Part shown: positions 17,399 to 26,564 of the stretch, one piece after another | Numbering within the stretch: position 1 is the stretch's first letter | Layout: each line of letters begins with the position of its first letter | Assembly: GCA_964484195.1 (NCBI GenBank) | Contig: CAZAER010000024.1 | Span: forward strand, 1 to 64,000 | Origin: JALHOP01 sp964484195 | GTDB lineage: Bacteria > Myxococcota > XYA12-FULL-58-9 > JALHOP01 | Direction: 5' to 3' | Length of the DNA: 64,000 nt | The notes under the pieces: model-generated | What the model was told of the DNA's origin: nothing | Seen by the model: the letters and a program-made list of their open reading frames with translations, nothing else | The model's database searches: none | Position numbers and translations under genes: made by a program

Positions 17399-18853
17399 CT
17401 ACTTTGCTTGTATTTGTTTCAGCATCTCTTGCTCGCGCCGCTTCTGTTCGATCTGCTTCATCAAGCCAGCACGCACCTCGGGCGGAAGCCCTTGGAGCGC
17501 GTTCGGGTCGAGCTTCGACAGGGCATCATTCTCATCACTCGCTCCGCGCTTGGCAAATGAGGAAACACCGCCTGCCAAATTAGTACGTACGTAAGCAGTC
17601 GCGATGATCACATTGCCGGTGTTGCCGCGCGCGTAGATGGCGTCGCGGTTGTCGTCTTTGGTCTGCGCACCGAAGACGAGGGCTTCTTCTTTGCCGCCCT
17701 CGAGCTTCACGCTGACCTTCGTCTTGCTCGCCGCGAGTCCGTTGTCCTTGGCATCGTCGGCGATACGCATCCCCTTGGCGTTTGCGACTTGGGTGACGCG
17801 GCGTTCGACGGCTTGCGGGTCGAGTGTCCAACCGTCCGGCTTCTTCTCGGTGGTCGACACGAGCTCCCAGACGCCCTTCTTCTTGGTGAAGACCGTCTTG
17901 TTCGCGCCGTCGCTGATGGTGAGCCCGACCGCCTTGGTGTTGTCGAAGCTCATGAGCGACGCATCGCGAAGGTCTTGCTTGCGCTTGCGCAGCGGCGAGA
18001 CCGAGCCCTCGCTGAGCACGAAGGTGCGCGCCTTGCCATCGACCACGGCGTGCAGGTTGTCGGCGTCGGCCGGCGTGCGCGGAACATGCAACGTCGAGGC
18101 GCCTTCCTTCCAGGTCATCACGAAGACGTCTTCGTTACCGCCGGCGGTGACCGCTTCGGCGGTCGCGAGCACGTCTTTGGCACGCAGATTCACCACCTGC
18201 GAGACAAGGCTGGCGGCGACACTGCTATCGAGCTTGAAGCCCTGCGGGACGCCACCTTCGCAGGTCCAGGCCTCGTTCTCCTTCACCAGCGCGTAGGGCT
18301 CGGCACCGGCGAGGCGGATCTCGAGCTTGGTTGCATCGCCGACGTTCTGCGAGAAGAGCTTGCGCTCGAGCCACGAAACCGCGGGCTTCGCATACAGGCC
18401 GGCGCTCACGCCTTTCACGGCGTAGACGTCGTCACCGACGCGCACCGCGGTACCGCCGCTCACGCTCTTGCCGACAATGAAGTCGCTGACCGGCTTGCCG
18501 TCCTTCTTGAAGATGACGTGCGTGCCTTTGGCGTCATCCACTTCGTAAGCCGCGTAGTGCTCGCTGCCGCGCGCCAAGAGGTCGCTGCTCTGCAGCTTCG
18601 CCGCGGCTTCGACGGCCCGGGTCACCGCGCTCTGGTCGGCTTCGCGGCCATCGGCCAGGGTCCAAGTCTCACCGGTCTTCTTGAGCTCGACGGCCATCGG
18701 ACCAGCGACCGCCAAGAGATCGACGTCCTTCACGTCGATCTTCGGAAGCGCAAGCCGCGTGATCCCGCGCTCGGCTGGCTTCTTGAGGAACGCGAACGCG
18801 AGCCCCGCCAGAACGATGAACACGGCCAGGATGATGAGCGTACTTTTCTTCAC
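17399..18853 (-). CDS. DUF4340 domain protein of a Gld-type ABC locus
   Basis: A 484-residue protein with one N-terminal membrane anchor (STLIILAVFIVLAGLAFAFL) and a large periplasmic part. The order of segments (an ELKKTGETWTLADG strand, then FIVGKSVSGGTAVRVGDDVYAV, later repeated in FTKKKGVWELVSTTEKK) is that of DUF4340 proteins. These are usually encoded beside GldG-like ABC transporter genes, as here, 11 nt after gldG. A Lys/Gln-rich helix ends the protein. The biochemical role of DUF4340 is not established; a periplasmic partner of the transporter is likely. Confidence 0.85.
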   Translation of the reverse strand: MKKSTLIILAVFIVLAGLAFAFLKKPAERGITRLALPKIDVKDVDLLAVAGPMAVELKKTGETWTLADGREADQSAVTRAVEAAAKLQSSDLLARGSEHYAAYEVDDAKGTHVIFKKDGKPVSDFIVGKSVSGGTAVRVGDDVYAVKGVSAGLYAKPAVSWLERKLFSQNVGDATKLEIRLAGAEPYALVKENEAWTCEGGVPQGFKLDSSVAASLVSQVVNLRAKDVLATAEAVTAGGNEDVFVMTWKEGASTLHVPRTPADADNLHAVVDGKARTFVLSEGSVSPLRKRKQDLRDASLMSFDNTKAVGLTISDGANKTVFTKKKGVWELVSTTEKKPDGWTLDPQAVERRVTQVANAKGMRIADDAKDNGLAASKTKVSVKLEGGKEEALVFGAQTKDDNRDAIYARGNTGNVIIATAYVRTNLAGGVSSFAKRGASDENDALSKLDPNALQGLPPEVRAGLMKQIEQKRREQEMLKQIQAK

Positions 18854-18864
18854 GATGTGCTCCG

Positions 18865-20460
18865 CTAAAGCGTAACTTTGCCGCGACGCGCTTCACGCAT
18901 GCGCCAGCGAATCAAACCGAAGGCGACGAACGCGAAGGGCAACCCCACGACGTTCGCGAGCTTCATGGCATTGCGACCGCCGTCCGAGACCTCGCCCAGG
19001 GGCGCCGCCGCGAGACCGCGCGAGCGGACCGCCAACAAGGCTTCGTCCATGACCATCCAGTCCATGACGTTGAGCACGAAGGCTTCGTTGCTCTTGCCGC
19101 CGAACTGGTCCTGGATGAACGCAGAGCCGCCGGCCACCAGCACGCGCGAATTGACCGCGTCGTTCGCAGGAGCACCGTAGGGCGACTTCAGCTGGCCGAC
19201 GAGTGTCAGCATGAGTGGATAGCTCTTCTGCTCCTTGACCTTGTCGGTGGTCCAGCGCTGCATCGGATCGAGGTCGTAGGGAGGCTCGGCGACCCACGAC
19301 TCACGCGAGCTCTCGGCAAGCACCGTCACGGTCACACCATCGGGCGCTTTCGGCGTCAGCGCCGCCGCGAATGGGAATCCAATACCAGCGAGGCCGCGAC
19401 TGATCGGGTGATTCGCCGCCAACGCTTCGACGACCGGGACGTAGGGATAGCGAACCGGCTGCATGATGCGCATCGCGCCACGCTGCTGGGCGACGTTCAG
19501 GGTAGCGCAGCGCGGGTCGAGCACGAGGCCGGGCTCGATGGTCGCGCCATAGCTCGCGAGCAGGCCGTTCAGACCGTGCGCGACGTCCTGCGCCTGCATG
19601 CCCTGCAAGTCCGCTTTGACGTTGTCGAGGAAGAACGCAGCCGAGCGGCCGGACATCACGAAGCTGTCGATGGCGCGGAGCTCGGCGTCGCCCAAGGGCG
19701 TGGTCGGGCCGGCGACGAGAATCGCGTCGACGTCGTCGGGGATGGTCGCCGTCGCTGTCAGGTCGAGCGGCGCGACGTCGTAGTTCGCCGCCAGGAGCTG
19801 AGCCACCTTCTGCAGGCCTTCCTGAGGCGTCGGCCCACCGTGCCCCTCGAGAACACCGATCTTCGGCGTCTTGGCGCGGGTCAGCTTGCGGATGAGAGTC
19901 GTCAGATCGTACTCGAGGTTGCTGGTCTCTTGGACCACCGGGATGACCTCGTGTTTGTCGCCGACACGCACCGCGATGCCCATGTAAGCGCGCTTCACCT
20001 CGAGCTTGTCGTCTTCGTTGACGCGCACTTGCACCGGCGGGATGCCGAGCGTCTGCAGCTCCTTCTCCATGCTGGTCGCTTCACGCACCTGCCGGCCGAA
20101 GATGTCCTGCTTGACGTCTTTCTTCTTTTCCTTGTCGGCGTCGGTCTCCTCGGCGGTCGGGTCCACGAGCTCGTAGCGGAAGTTGTCCGCTGAAGCGTTG
20201 TAGTACTCCTCGAGGAGGTCCTTCACGTAGCGCGCGTTCGTCGAGTACGGGGGTGGCAGGTCCTTGGTGAAGTACGCCTGCACCGTCACCGGGGTCTCGA
20301 GCGAGCGCACCGCGTCGCGCGAAGCGTCGCTCAAGGTGAATTGCTTGTCGTGGGTGAGATCGGCGCGTCCGAACAGCGACACACCGATGACGTTCACCGC
20401 GACCAGGATGCCGACGACCGCGATGGCGGAGACTGTCGAATCGATGGTTTTCTTCTTCAT
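18865..20460 (-). CDS. gldG: GldG-family ABC transporter auxiliary protein
   Basis: A 531-residue membrane protein with one N-terminal and one C-terminal transmembrane helix (VVGILVAVNVIGVSLFG; VVGLPFAFVAFGLIRW) flanking a large periplasmic domain. The start of that domain (LTHDKQFTLSDASRDAVRSL) and the IGVLEGHGGPTPQEGLQ and SFVMSGRSAAFFLDNV regions match GldG-like proteins (ABC_transp_aux family). In Bacteroidetes, GldA/F/G is needed for gliding; elsewhere the same trio is widespread and its substrate is unknown. It lies 12 nt after the permease gene. The symbol indicates family, not demonstrated gliding function. Confidence 0.87.
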   Translation of the reverse strand: MKKKTIDSTVSAIAVVGILVAVNVIGVSLFGRADLTHDKQFTLSDASRDAVRSLETPVTVQAYFTKDLPPPYSTNARYVKDLLEEYYNASADNFRYELVDPTAEETDADKEKKKDVKQDIFGRQVREATSMEKELQTLGIPPVQVRVNEDDKLEVKRAYMGIAVRVGDKHEVIPVVQETSNLEYDLTTLIRKLTRAKTPKIGVLEGHGGPTPQEGLQKVAQLLAANYDVAPLDLTATATIPDDVDAILVAGPTTPLGDAELRAIDSFVMSGRSAAFFLDNVKADLQGMQAQDVAHGLNGLLASYGATIEPGLVLDPRCATLNVAQQRGAMRIMQPVRYPYVPVVEALAANHPISRGLAGIGFPFAAALTPKAPDGVTVTVLAESSRESWVAEPPYDLDPMQRWTTDKVKEQKSYPLMLTLVGQLKSPYGAPANDAVNSRVLVAGGSAFIQDQFGGKSNEAFVLNVMDWMVMDEALLAVRSRGLAAAPLGEVSDGGRNAMKLANVVGLPFAFVAFGLIRWRMREARRGKVTL

Positions 20461-20472
20461 GGCGATGATTCC

Positions 20473-21192
20473 TTACGAGCGCTGCCGCGAGAGCACGCGC
20501 ATGGCGATGAACAGCGCGCCGCCGATGAGCGAGAAGTAGTAGACGATGTTGCGGGTATCGATGACGCCGCGGGCCATGCTCTCGAGGTGCGAGCTGACCG
20601 AGACGAACTCGACCAACGGCGCGACCCCGACGGGCACGAAGAACTGCAGCCAGTAGACGAAATACAGCGCCGCGCAGACGATGAAGCCGACGATGAACGC
20701 GACGATCTGGTTCTGGGTCAGCGTCGAGCACAACAAGCCGATGGCGGTGAGGGCTCCAGCGAACAGCAGCAGGCCGAGATAGCCCGCGAGCACCGGACCC
20801 CAGTCGAGGTCGCCAATCGCGGACACTGAGATCGCATAGACCAGCGTCGACAAGATGGCGACCGCGAGCAGAGCGAACGCCGCGGAGAACTTGCCCGCGA
20901 TGATCTCCCACTTGCGGATCGGCATGGTCGAGATGAGCTCGATGGTGCCGCTCTTACGCTCCTCGGCGATGAGGCGCATGGTCACCGCGGGCGCGATGAT
21001 CACCAGCAACATCGACGGCGAGAACGGCGACGGCGCAAACAGCGGCCGCAGGTCGGCTCGGCCCATCAAGAACAGCGAGCTGAAGAACATCCAGCCGGCG
21101 ACCAGCAAGAAGGTGACGATGACGATGTACGCCACCGGGGCATTGAAATAGCTCGCGAGCTCACGGCGCGCGATGACGGCGACCTTACGCAC
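20473..21192 (-). CDS. gldF: ABC transporter permease, GldF/NosY type
   Basis: A 239-residue permease with about six membrane segments, for example VAYIVIVTFLLVAGWMFF, MLLVIIAPAVTMRLIAEE, FAGALTAIGLLCSTL and IVAFIVGFIVCAALYFVYW. The cytoplasmic EERKSGTIELISTMPIRKWE loop is the typical coupling region of ABC-2 permeases. The start overlaps the ATPase gene end by 8 nt. It forms the membrane part of the transporter with the upstream ATPase. Confidence 0.88.
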   Translation of the reverse strand: MRKVAVIARRELASYFNAPVAYIVIVTFLLVAGWMFFSSLFLMGRADLRPLFAPSPFSPSMLLVIIAPAVTMRLIAEERKSGTIELISTMPIRKWEIIAGKFSAAFALLAVAILSTLVYAISVSAIGDLDWGPVLAGYLGLLLFAGALTAIGLLCSTLTQNQIVAFIVGFIVCAALYFVYWLQFFVPVGVAPLVEFVSVSSHLESMARGVIDTRNIVYYFSLIGGALFIAMRVLSRQRS

Positions 21193-22174
21193 GTGGAGCC
21201 TCCTTTTCGCCGCGCGTCAGGCGGCGGAATGTGTCTTCGAGGGAAACACCGCGACGTTGCATGCCGACGAGCACCATGTCGTTCGAAACCGCGGTGTTGA
21301 AGATGCCTTCGCGGGGATCGACATCGCTCGCGGCACGCAGCGCAAAGCCCAGCGTCCCGGGGCCTTCGGCTTCGGCGTTGGCGACGTTGCGCACCCCGGG
21401 GATGTTCGAGAGCAGCGCGCTGACGCGAGCCGCTTCGAGAGCCACCCCACCCTTCGCCTTGACGACGATCTGGATGGTGGCACCCGCCGAGCCTTCGGTG
21501 AGCGCCTCGGGCGTGTCGTCGGCGACGAGCTTGCCGTCGGCGATGATGATGATGCGGTCACAGGTGGCTTGGACCTCGGGGAGGATGTGCGTCGACAACA
21601 AGATGGTCTTGTCGCGGCCGAGGTCTTTGATGAGCTGGCGGATCTCGACGATCTGGTTGGGATCGAGGCCGCTCGTCGGTTCGTCGAGAATCAGCAAGTC
21701 GGGATCGTGGACCAGCGTCTGAGCCAAACCGACGCGTTGCCGATAGCCCTTCGAAAGCTGGCCGATGTCCTTGCCGAGGACGTTGATCAAGCCGCAGCGC
21801 TCGCAGATACCTTTGAGCTTCTCGCGGCGGCCGGCTTTGGCGACGCCTCGCAGATCGGCGGCAAACTCGAGGAAGTCGAGCACCATCATGTCGTCGTAGA
21901 GCGGCGCGCTCTCGGGCAGATAACCGAGCTTGCTCTGGGCGGCGAGGGGGTCGTCGCCAACGTCGATGCCGCCGATGAAGGCGCTGCCCCGGCTCGGTTT
22001 CAGGTAGCCGGTAAGCATCTTCATGGTGGTGGATTTACCGGCGCCGTTCGGGCCCAAAAAGCCCACGACTTCGCCGCGTTTTACCTTGAACGCCACGGTG
22101 TCGACCGCGCGGGTCGACCCGTAGTCTTTGCCCAGGCCGCGTGCCTCGACCATGGCTGGCGATTGTTCGCTCAT
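21185..22174 (-). CDS. gldA: ABC transporter ATP-binding protein, GldA type
   Basis: A 329-residue ATPase. Walker A is GPNGAGKSTTMKMLTGY, the signature is LSKGYRQRVGLAQ, Walker B is LLILDEPTSGLDP, and the switch histidine is in LLSTHILPE. After the core, about 100 residues form a C-terminal accessory region common to GldA-type and multidrug-type ATPases. It is the first gene of a six-gene minus-strand run (ATPase, permease, GldG, DUF4340 and two lipoproteins). It powers export or an envelope mechanical function; substrate unknown. Confidence 0.92.
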   Translation of the reverse strand: MSEQSPAMVEARGLGKDYGSTRAVDTVAFKVKRGEVVGFLGPNGAGKSTTMKMLTGYLKPSRGSAFIGGIDVGDDPLAAQSKLGYLPESAPLYDDMMVLDFLEFAADLRGVAKAGRREKLKGICERCGLINVLGKDIGQLSKGYRQRVGLAQTLVHDPDLLILDEPTSGLDPNQIVEIRQLIKDLGRDKTILLSTHILPEVQATCDRIIIIADGKLVADDTPEALTEGSAGATIQIVVKAKGGVALEAARVSALLSNIPGVRNVANAEAEGPGTLGFALRAASDVDPREGIFNTAVSNDMVLVGMQRRGVSLEDTFRRLTRGEKEAPRA

Positions 22175-22251
22175 CCGTCACCTCGATTTTCTTCGGGCGC
22201 CGGACTAGCAAACGTGGCCGCCATGCAGCAAGCCACGGCTCGCGATCGCCG

Positions 22252-23859
22252 CTAACGCTGGCGGACGAACACCACCTGCGCTCTATCTGGCGTCGTCCCA
22301 CCGACGATGGCGTGGGTGACGTTACCTTCGGCGTCGCGCTTGAAGAACATGGTCTCGCCGCGCTGGGCGACGCGGTCGCCGCTCGCGATCAGGAACGTGT
22401 CGGGCCGCTCCGGAATGGCCCTCAGCAACATGCCGTCGAAGAGCAGGTCGCCGTTGGCGTTCGTCGTCACCTTGGGGACATTGTTCGACGAGGCCAGATA
22501 GCTGCCAATGAGCGGCTGCCAGGCCGGATCGCGCGGTGCCGCTCCGGGCGCTGCTGCTGGCTTCGGCAAGTCGCGCAGCACGTTCCACATGCTATCCGCC
22601 GCGTAGTTCATACGCCGGTTGAAGTCGTTGGTGAGCACGACGATACCGACGCTGCCGTCGTTGGCCATGCGCATCACCGAGGAGAAGCCGATGCCACTAC
22701 CGGTGTGTCCGAAGGTCGGCGCACCCGGTGTCAACGGCGTCGTCATCAAACCGAAGCCAACCTGGGCGTAGTTCGAATCATCGAACACCTGACTCGAGCG
22801 CATCAGCGCCACGCTCGACGGAGCCAGCACGCCGGGCGCCCGCGATGGATCGGCCAAGAACTGCAGCCAGCGTGCGTAGTCGCGCGCCGTCGTGCGCACA
22901 CCCGAGACCGACGCCAAGCCGCCGAGGTCACGGAGCAAGGGCGCTTCGTTCCGCGATAGCGGTCCGCCATTCACGGCGCGAGCGGCGCTGTAGCCGACCG
23001 CGGTGCGCGCGGCCTCCTCGTCGCTGAGGGTAAAGCGCGACTCGCTCATGCCGAGCGGCTCGAAGATGCGCTGTTTGACGTAGGCGTCGTAGGGCATGCC
23101 CGAGGCCCGACTCACGACCTGGCCGAGGACCGCCATGCCAAGGTTCGAGTACTTGAACTCTTTGTTCGGGTTGGGAACGACCTGCGCCTGCGGCAGGCGT
23201 TCGGCGATCTGCGCCCAGCTCGGCCAGGCTCGCGAGTCCCAGAAGTTGTCGGCGTTCCAGACGTCGAGCGCAGGGTCGCGGGACAGGCCCGCGGTGTGGG
23301 TCAGCAACTGGCGCACGGTGATGCGTTGCGCCGCGCCGTCGGCGCCGCTGACCGCCGCGAACTCCGGCACGTAGGTGGCCACCGGCTCGTCGAGCTTGAC
23401 GCTGCCCGCTTCGACCAGCTGCATGATCGATGCAGCCGTCAGCGACTTGGTCATCGAATTGACTTGATAGAGCGTGTCCGCCGTAGCGAGCTCGCGGGTC
23501 TCGAGGTTACGCATGCCCAATGCACGCGAATGAATTTGTCCGTTATAGACGACGGCATACTGGACGCTTGGCGGCGCCGAGGCGCCCGCAAGCCAACCTT
23601 GGAGCTTCGTATCGACGGCCTGAAGCGCGGCATCGATGGTCGGCGGTGCGATGACCGGGCGCGGGTCGACGACTGCACGGGGCGCGGCGAGAGGGTTCGC
23701 CGGGAGCGGCGCGCTGGTCAGCGAGGCTCGCGCCGGTGGCAACAACGCATCGTCCGGGACGTCGCCATCGAAGCCTCCGGCGGAGGCGAGAACTACCGGG
23801 GGGCGCACCACGGTTTGCGGTGCCGAGCGCTCTACGGGGTTGATCTGCATGCGACGCAT
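22252..23859 (-). CDS. Serine hydrolase, class C beta-lactamase fold
   Basis: A penicillin-binding-protein-like hydrolase. The catalytic SxxK is SMTK within LYQVNSMTKSLTAA, the second motif is YSN (FKYSNLGMAV), and the third is HTGSG. A C-terminal lipocalin-like extension of about 110 residues ends in VVFVRQR. About 120 Pro/Ala-rich residues precede the domain, and no clear signal peptide is seen, so the true start is unsure: the ATG at 23859 is used here, while GTG at 23943 is also open. Such proteins act as esterases, D-aminopeptidases or peptidoglycan-modifying enzymes; the sequence does not discriminate. A hairpin (22213-22218 with 22232-22237) after the stop may terminate transcription. 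Confidence 0.85.
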   Translation of the reverse strand: MRRMQINPVERSAPQTVVRPPVVLASAGGFDGDVPDDALLPPARASLTSAPLPANPLAAPRAVVDPRPVIAPPTIDAALQAVDTKLQGWLAGASAPPSVQYAVVYNGQIHSRALGMRNLETRELATADTLYQVNSMTKSLTAASIMQLVEAGSVKLDEPVATYVPEFAAVSGADGAAQRITVRQLLTHTAGLSRDPALDVWNADNFWDSRAWPSWAQIAERLPQAQVVPNPNKEFKYSNLGMAVLGQVVSRASGMPYDAYVKQRIFEPLGMSESRFTLSDEEAARTAVGYSAARAVNGGPLSRNEAPLLRDLGGLASVSGVRTTARDYARWLQFLADPSRAPGVLAPSSVALMRSSQVFDDSNYAQVGFGLMTTPLTPGAPTFGHTGSGIGFSSVMRMANDGSVGIVVLTNDFNRRMNYAADSMWNVLRDLPKPAAAPGAAPRDPAWQPLIGSYLASSNNVPKVTTNANGDLLFDGMLLRAIPERPDTFLIASGDRVAQRGETMFFKRDAEGNVTHAIVGGTTPDRAQVVFVRQR

Positions 23860-23996
23860 ATCGGTCGGTCGACCGAAACGATGCCGAGGCCCGCGATGCC
23901 CAACCTGCATCCGATGACGTGCGCCCGCTATGAAGCCCCTCACTCAGCCAGCGCCACCGTGTCATCGAGGGAGCCCGGCGACGTCTTCGACGACGG

Positions 23997-24596
23997 CTAG
24001 TTGTACGTAGCGTTGAGCGTAACCAGGCCGTAGCCGGCGCCCCAGAAGAGGTCATCGGTCGCGATCTCGTCGGTGAAGAAGCCGAGCGCGAGCTCCGCGC
24101 CGACCCCCACCGCGAAATTCGCTCCGGTGAAGAATTCGATGCCGAAGCCGAAGTGGGTCATCAACCCGACGTCGCTGTCGAAGTCGTTGCCGCGGTTGTC
24201 CTTGGCGCCCAGGACGCCGAAGCTGATGGCGCCGGTGAGATAGAAGTTGGCCGGCATGAAGTAGTAGGTCGCGCCGCCGCCGATGCCCGAGAGGTAGCCC
24301 TCGATATCGGTGTCGAGCGAGAGCGTGCCAATCTCGAGCGTCGGGTCGGGCGCGCGCAGGTGGTAGACCTTGCCGAAAATAATGAGCGGCGCCTTGATGG
24401 CCCCGCCAACCTCGAGGTTCAGGTACCCCGCTCCGCCCTTGAACGAGAGATCCGTCGCAGCGGTGTCGGCGAGCTCGGTCGAGGCGCTCGCCCAGCCAAG
24501 ACCGACCTGACCGCGCAGGTAGAGGCCGTCGTGAGCCTCGGCGTGGGCGTTGGCTGCGAAGCCGACGACTGCGACGACCGCTAGGGCGATACGCAT
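23997..24596 (-). CDS. Outer-membrane beta-barrel protein
   Basis: A 199-residue protein with signal peptide MRIALAVVAVVGFAANAHA, then alternating aromatic/Gly strands (GLYLRGQVGLGWASAS, GGGATYYFMPANFYLTGAI, FGFGIEFFTGANFAVGVGAE) ending in an N-terminal-type barrel strand GYGLVTLNATYN. This is the pattern of a small eight-stranded OMP of the OmpW/OprF-barrel style. A ribosome site GGAGAA precedes the ATG. It lies divergent to the arginine operon. Function unknown; possibly a pore or adhesin. Confidence 0.8.
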   Translation of the reverse strand: MRIALAVVAVVGFAANAHAEAHDGLYLRGQVGLGWASASTELADTAATDLSFKGGAGYLNLEVGGAIKAPLIIFGKVYHLRAPDPTLEIGTLSLDTDIEGYLSGIGGGATYYFMPANFYLTGAISFGVLGAKDNRGNDFDSDVGLMTHFGFGIEFFTGANFAVGVGAELALGFFTDEIATDDLFWGAGYGLVTLNATYN

Positions 24597-24663
24597 GAGC
24601 GCATCTTCTCCGTTTCGAAGGTGCTAGACAACGGGTGCCCTAGGACGTAGGTCCCGTGCCCCA

Positions 24664-25653
24664 ATGGGCGGTTACAAGCACTTTACGCAGCTTCGCGACC
24701 TCGGCGTCGCCGGCCTCGAGAGCGTCATCGAGAAGGCAATCGCCTGGAAAAAATCGGCGCCGGTGGGAAAGCTGTCGGGGCGCATCCTCGGCATGGTGTT
24801 CTTCAATCCCAGCCTGCGTACCCGGGCGAGCTTCGAAGCCGCCATGCTCCGCAGTGGCGGACACGCAATCGTCCTCGAGGTCGGCGCTGGCGTCTGGACA
24901 CTCGAGCACCGCGACGGCGTGGTGATGGATCAGAATCGCACCGAGCACATCCGCGAGGCAGTGCCGGTACTGTCACGCTACGTCGATGCCCTTGCCATCC
25001 GCACTTTCTCGGACGGCAGCGGCGACGAGGCCGACGAGCAAGACGTCGTGCTGAATGGCTTTCGCAAGTACTCCGAAAAGCCGGTCGTGAGCATGGAGAG
25101 CGCCCGCGAGCATCCCTGCCAGGGCCTCGCTGACGTGCTCACCATGCGCGAGCGTTTCGGCAACACGCGCGGCCTCGACGTGACTCTCACCTGGGCACCC
25201 CACGTGAAGCCTCTGCCCAAGGCCGTGCCGAGCTCGTTCCTACTGTCCGCCGCGGCGGCCGGTTGCAACGTGCGCGTCGCCCATCCCAAGGGCTTCGAGC
25301 TCACCAAGTCGGTGCTCGACGAGGCGCAGACCTTCGCCAAGCAGGCCGGCGGCAGCGTCACCGTCACTCACGATCAAGACGCTGCGTTGAAGGGCTCGCA
25401 CGTCATTTACGCCAAGGCCTGGGGTCCGTCATCGGCGAGCCCGGACGCCCCCGTCCGCCAAGACGGATGGATGCCGACCAAGCGCCATCTGGGTCTGCTC
25501 GAAAAAGACGGCATCTTCATGCATTGTTTGCCGACCCGGCGAGGCCTCGAGGTCGCCGACGAAGTGCTCGACGACCCGCGCTCGCGCGTCGTCGACGAGG
25601 CCGAGAATCGTTTTCACGTGCAGCGCGTGATCCTGCACGACCTCTTGAGCTAG
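24664..25653 (+). CDS. argF': N-acetyl(or succinyl)ornithine carbamoyltransferase
   Basis: Transfers a carbamoyl group to the delta-amino group of an N-acylated ornithine, giving N-acylcitrulline for arginine synthesis. The carbamoyl-phosphate loop FFNPSLRTRASFEAA, HPCQGLAD and the HCLPTRRG loop are present. The segment around TLEHRDGVVMDQNRTEHIREA and the Trp-rich VTLTWAPHVKPLPKAVP resemble the acetylornithine enzymes of Xanthomonas and the succinylornithine enzymes of Bacteroides, rather than ordinary ArgF, which has an ornithine SMG loop. It is 329 residues long. It heads the operon with argB following 15 nt later. Acetyl versus succinyl specificity cannot be decided by eye. Confidence 0.88.
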   Translation: MGGYKHFTQLRDLGVAGLESVIEKAIAWKKSAPVGKLSGRILGMVFFNPSLRTRASFEAAMLRSGGHAIVLEVGAGVWTLEHRDGVVMDQNRTEHIREAVPVLSRYVDALAIRTFSDGSGDEADEQDVVLNGFRKYSEKPVVSMESAREHPCQGLADVLTMRERFGNTRGLDVTLTWAPHVKPLPKAVPSSFLLSAAAAGCNVRVAHPKGFELTKSVLDEAQTFAKQAGGSVTVTHDQDAALKGSHVIYAKAWGPSSASPDAPVRQDGWMPTKRHLGLLEKDGIFMHCLPTRRGLEVADEVLDDPRSRVVDEAENRFHVQRVILHDLLS

Positions 25654-25668
25654 AGACCCAGAATACAC

Positions 25669-26553
25669 ATGCAACCACAACACCCGCTGCGCGCAGCAGT
25701 TCCGTATCTCAAAGAGTTCCGTGGCAAGACTTTCGTCGTCAAAGTCGGCGGCGAGATCTTGGAGAATCAGGCCGCGCGCAAGAGCGTCAGCGAGCAGCTC
25801 GCCCTCCTCTGGCATCTCGGCATCAAGCTGGTCGTCGTTCACGGTGGCGGCGCCGCCATCGACGACGTCTGCACCCGTCTGCAATTGCCGACCACCAAGG
25901 TCGCCGGGCGGCGTATCACCAGCCCCGAGGTTCTCAAGGTCGTGAAGATGGTGCTCGCGGGCGACGTGCACGTCGATCTCACCGCCCAGCTCCGCGCCGC
26001 CGGCCTCCCGGTCTGCGGCATCTCCGGTGTCGACACCGGCGTCCTACGCGCTCAACGCCGCCCCCCCATGCAGGTCCGCGAAGACGGAGCGACCGAGTCG
26101 AAAGAAGTCGATTTCGGCCTCGTCGGTGACCTCGTGCCGACCGAGCCCACGCTGGTTCATCACCTGCTCGCCGGAGGTTTCGTGCCGCTGGTCGCCCCAC
26201 TCGCCGGCAACGACGCTGGCGAGGTCTACAACACCAACGCCGACACCGTCGCCGCCTCGCTCGCCGGGACCCTGCGCGCCGAAAAGCTCGTGTTCATGCT
26301 GGCGGTGCCGGGCCTCATGCGCGACCCGAAGCAGCCGTCGAGCCTCGTCCCCTATGCGACGACGCACGATGTCGATACGCTGATCGCCGATGGCGTGGTC
26401 ACCGGAGGCATGCGGCCGAAGCTCGCAGCCGCCCTGACCGCGCTCGAAGCGGGAGTGGGTAGCGTGCACCTCGTGAGCGGCATGACGCAGGACGCGCTGC
26501 TCGGCGAGATCTTCACCAACGAAGGCAGCGGCACCATGCTGCGGCGGGGTTGA
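25669..26553 (+). CDS. argB: Acetylglutamate kinase
   Basis: Phosphorylates the gamma-carboxylate of N-acetylglutamate. The amino-acid kinase features are clear: KTFVVKVGGEIL, VVVHGGGAAIDD, the substrate loop AGRRITSP, YNTNADTVAASLAG and GGMRPKLAAALTA near the C-terminus. Length 294 is standard. It sits second in the operon between the transcarbamylase and the P-loop protein; the next gene starts at or just after its stop (TTG overlapping, or GTG at 26565). No N-terminal regulatory extension for arginine is obvious. Confidence 0.95.
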   Translation: MQPQHPLRAAVPYLKEFRGKTFVVKVGGEILENQAARKSVSEQLALLWHLGIKLVVVHGGGAAIDDVCTRLQLPTTKVAGRRITSPEVLKVVKMVLAGDVHVDLTAQLRAAGLPVCGISGVDTGVLRAQRRPPMQVREDGATESKEVDFGLVGDLVPTEPTLVHHLLAGGFVPLVAPLAGNDAGEVYNTNADTVAASLAGTLRAEKLVFMLAVPGLMRDPKQPSSLVPYATTHDVDTLIADGVVTGGMRPKLAAALTALEAGVGSVHLVSGMTQDALLGEIFTNEGSGTMLRRG

Positions 26554-26564
26554 GAACAAGCAAC

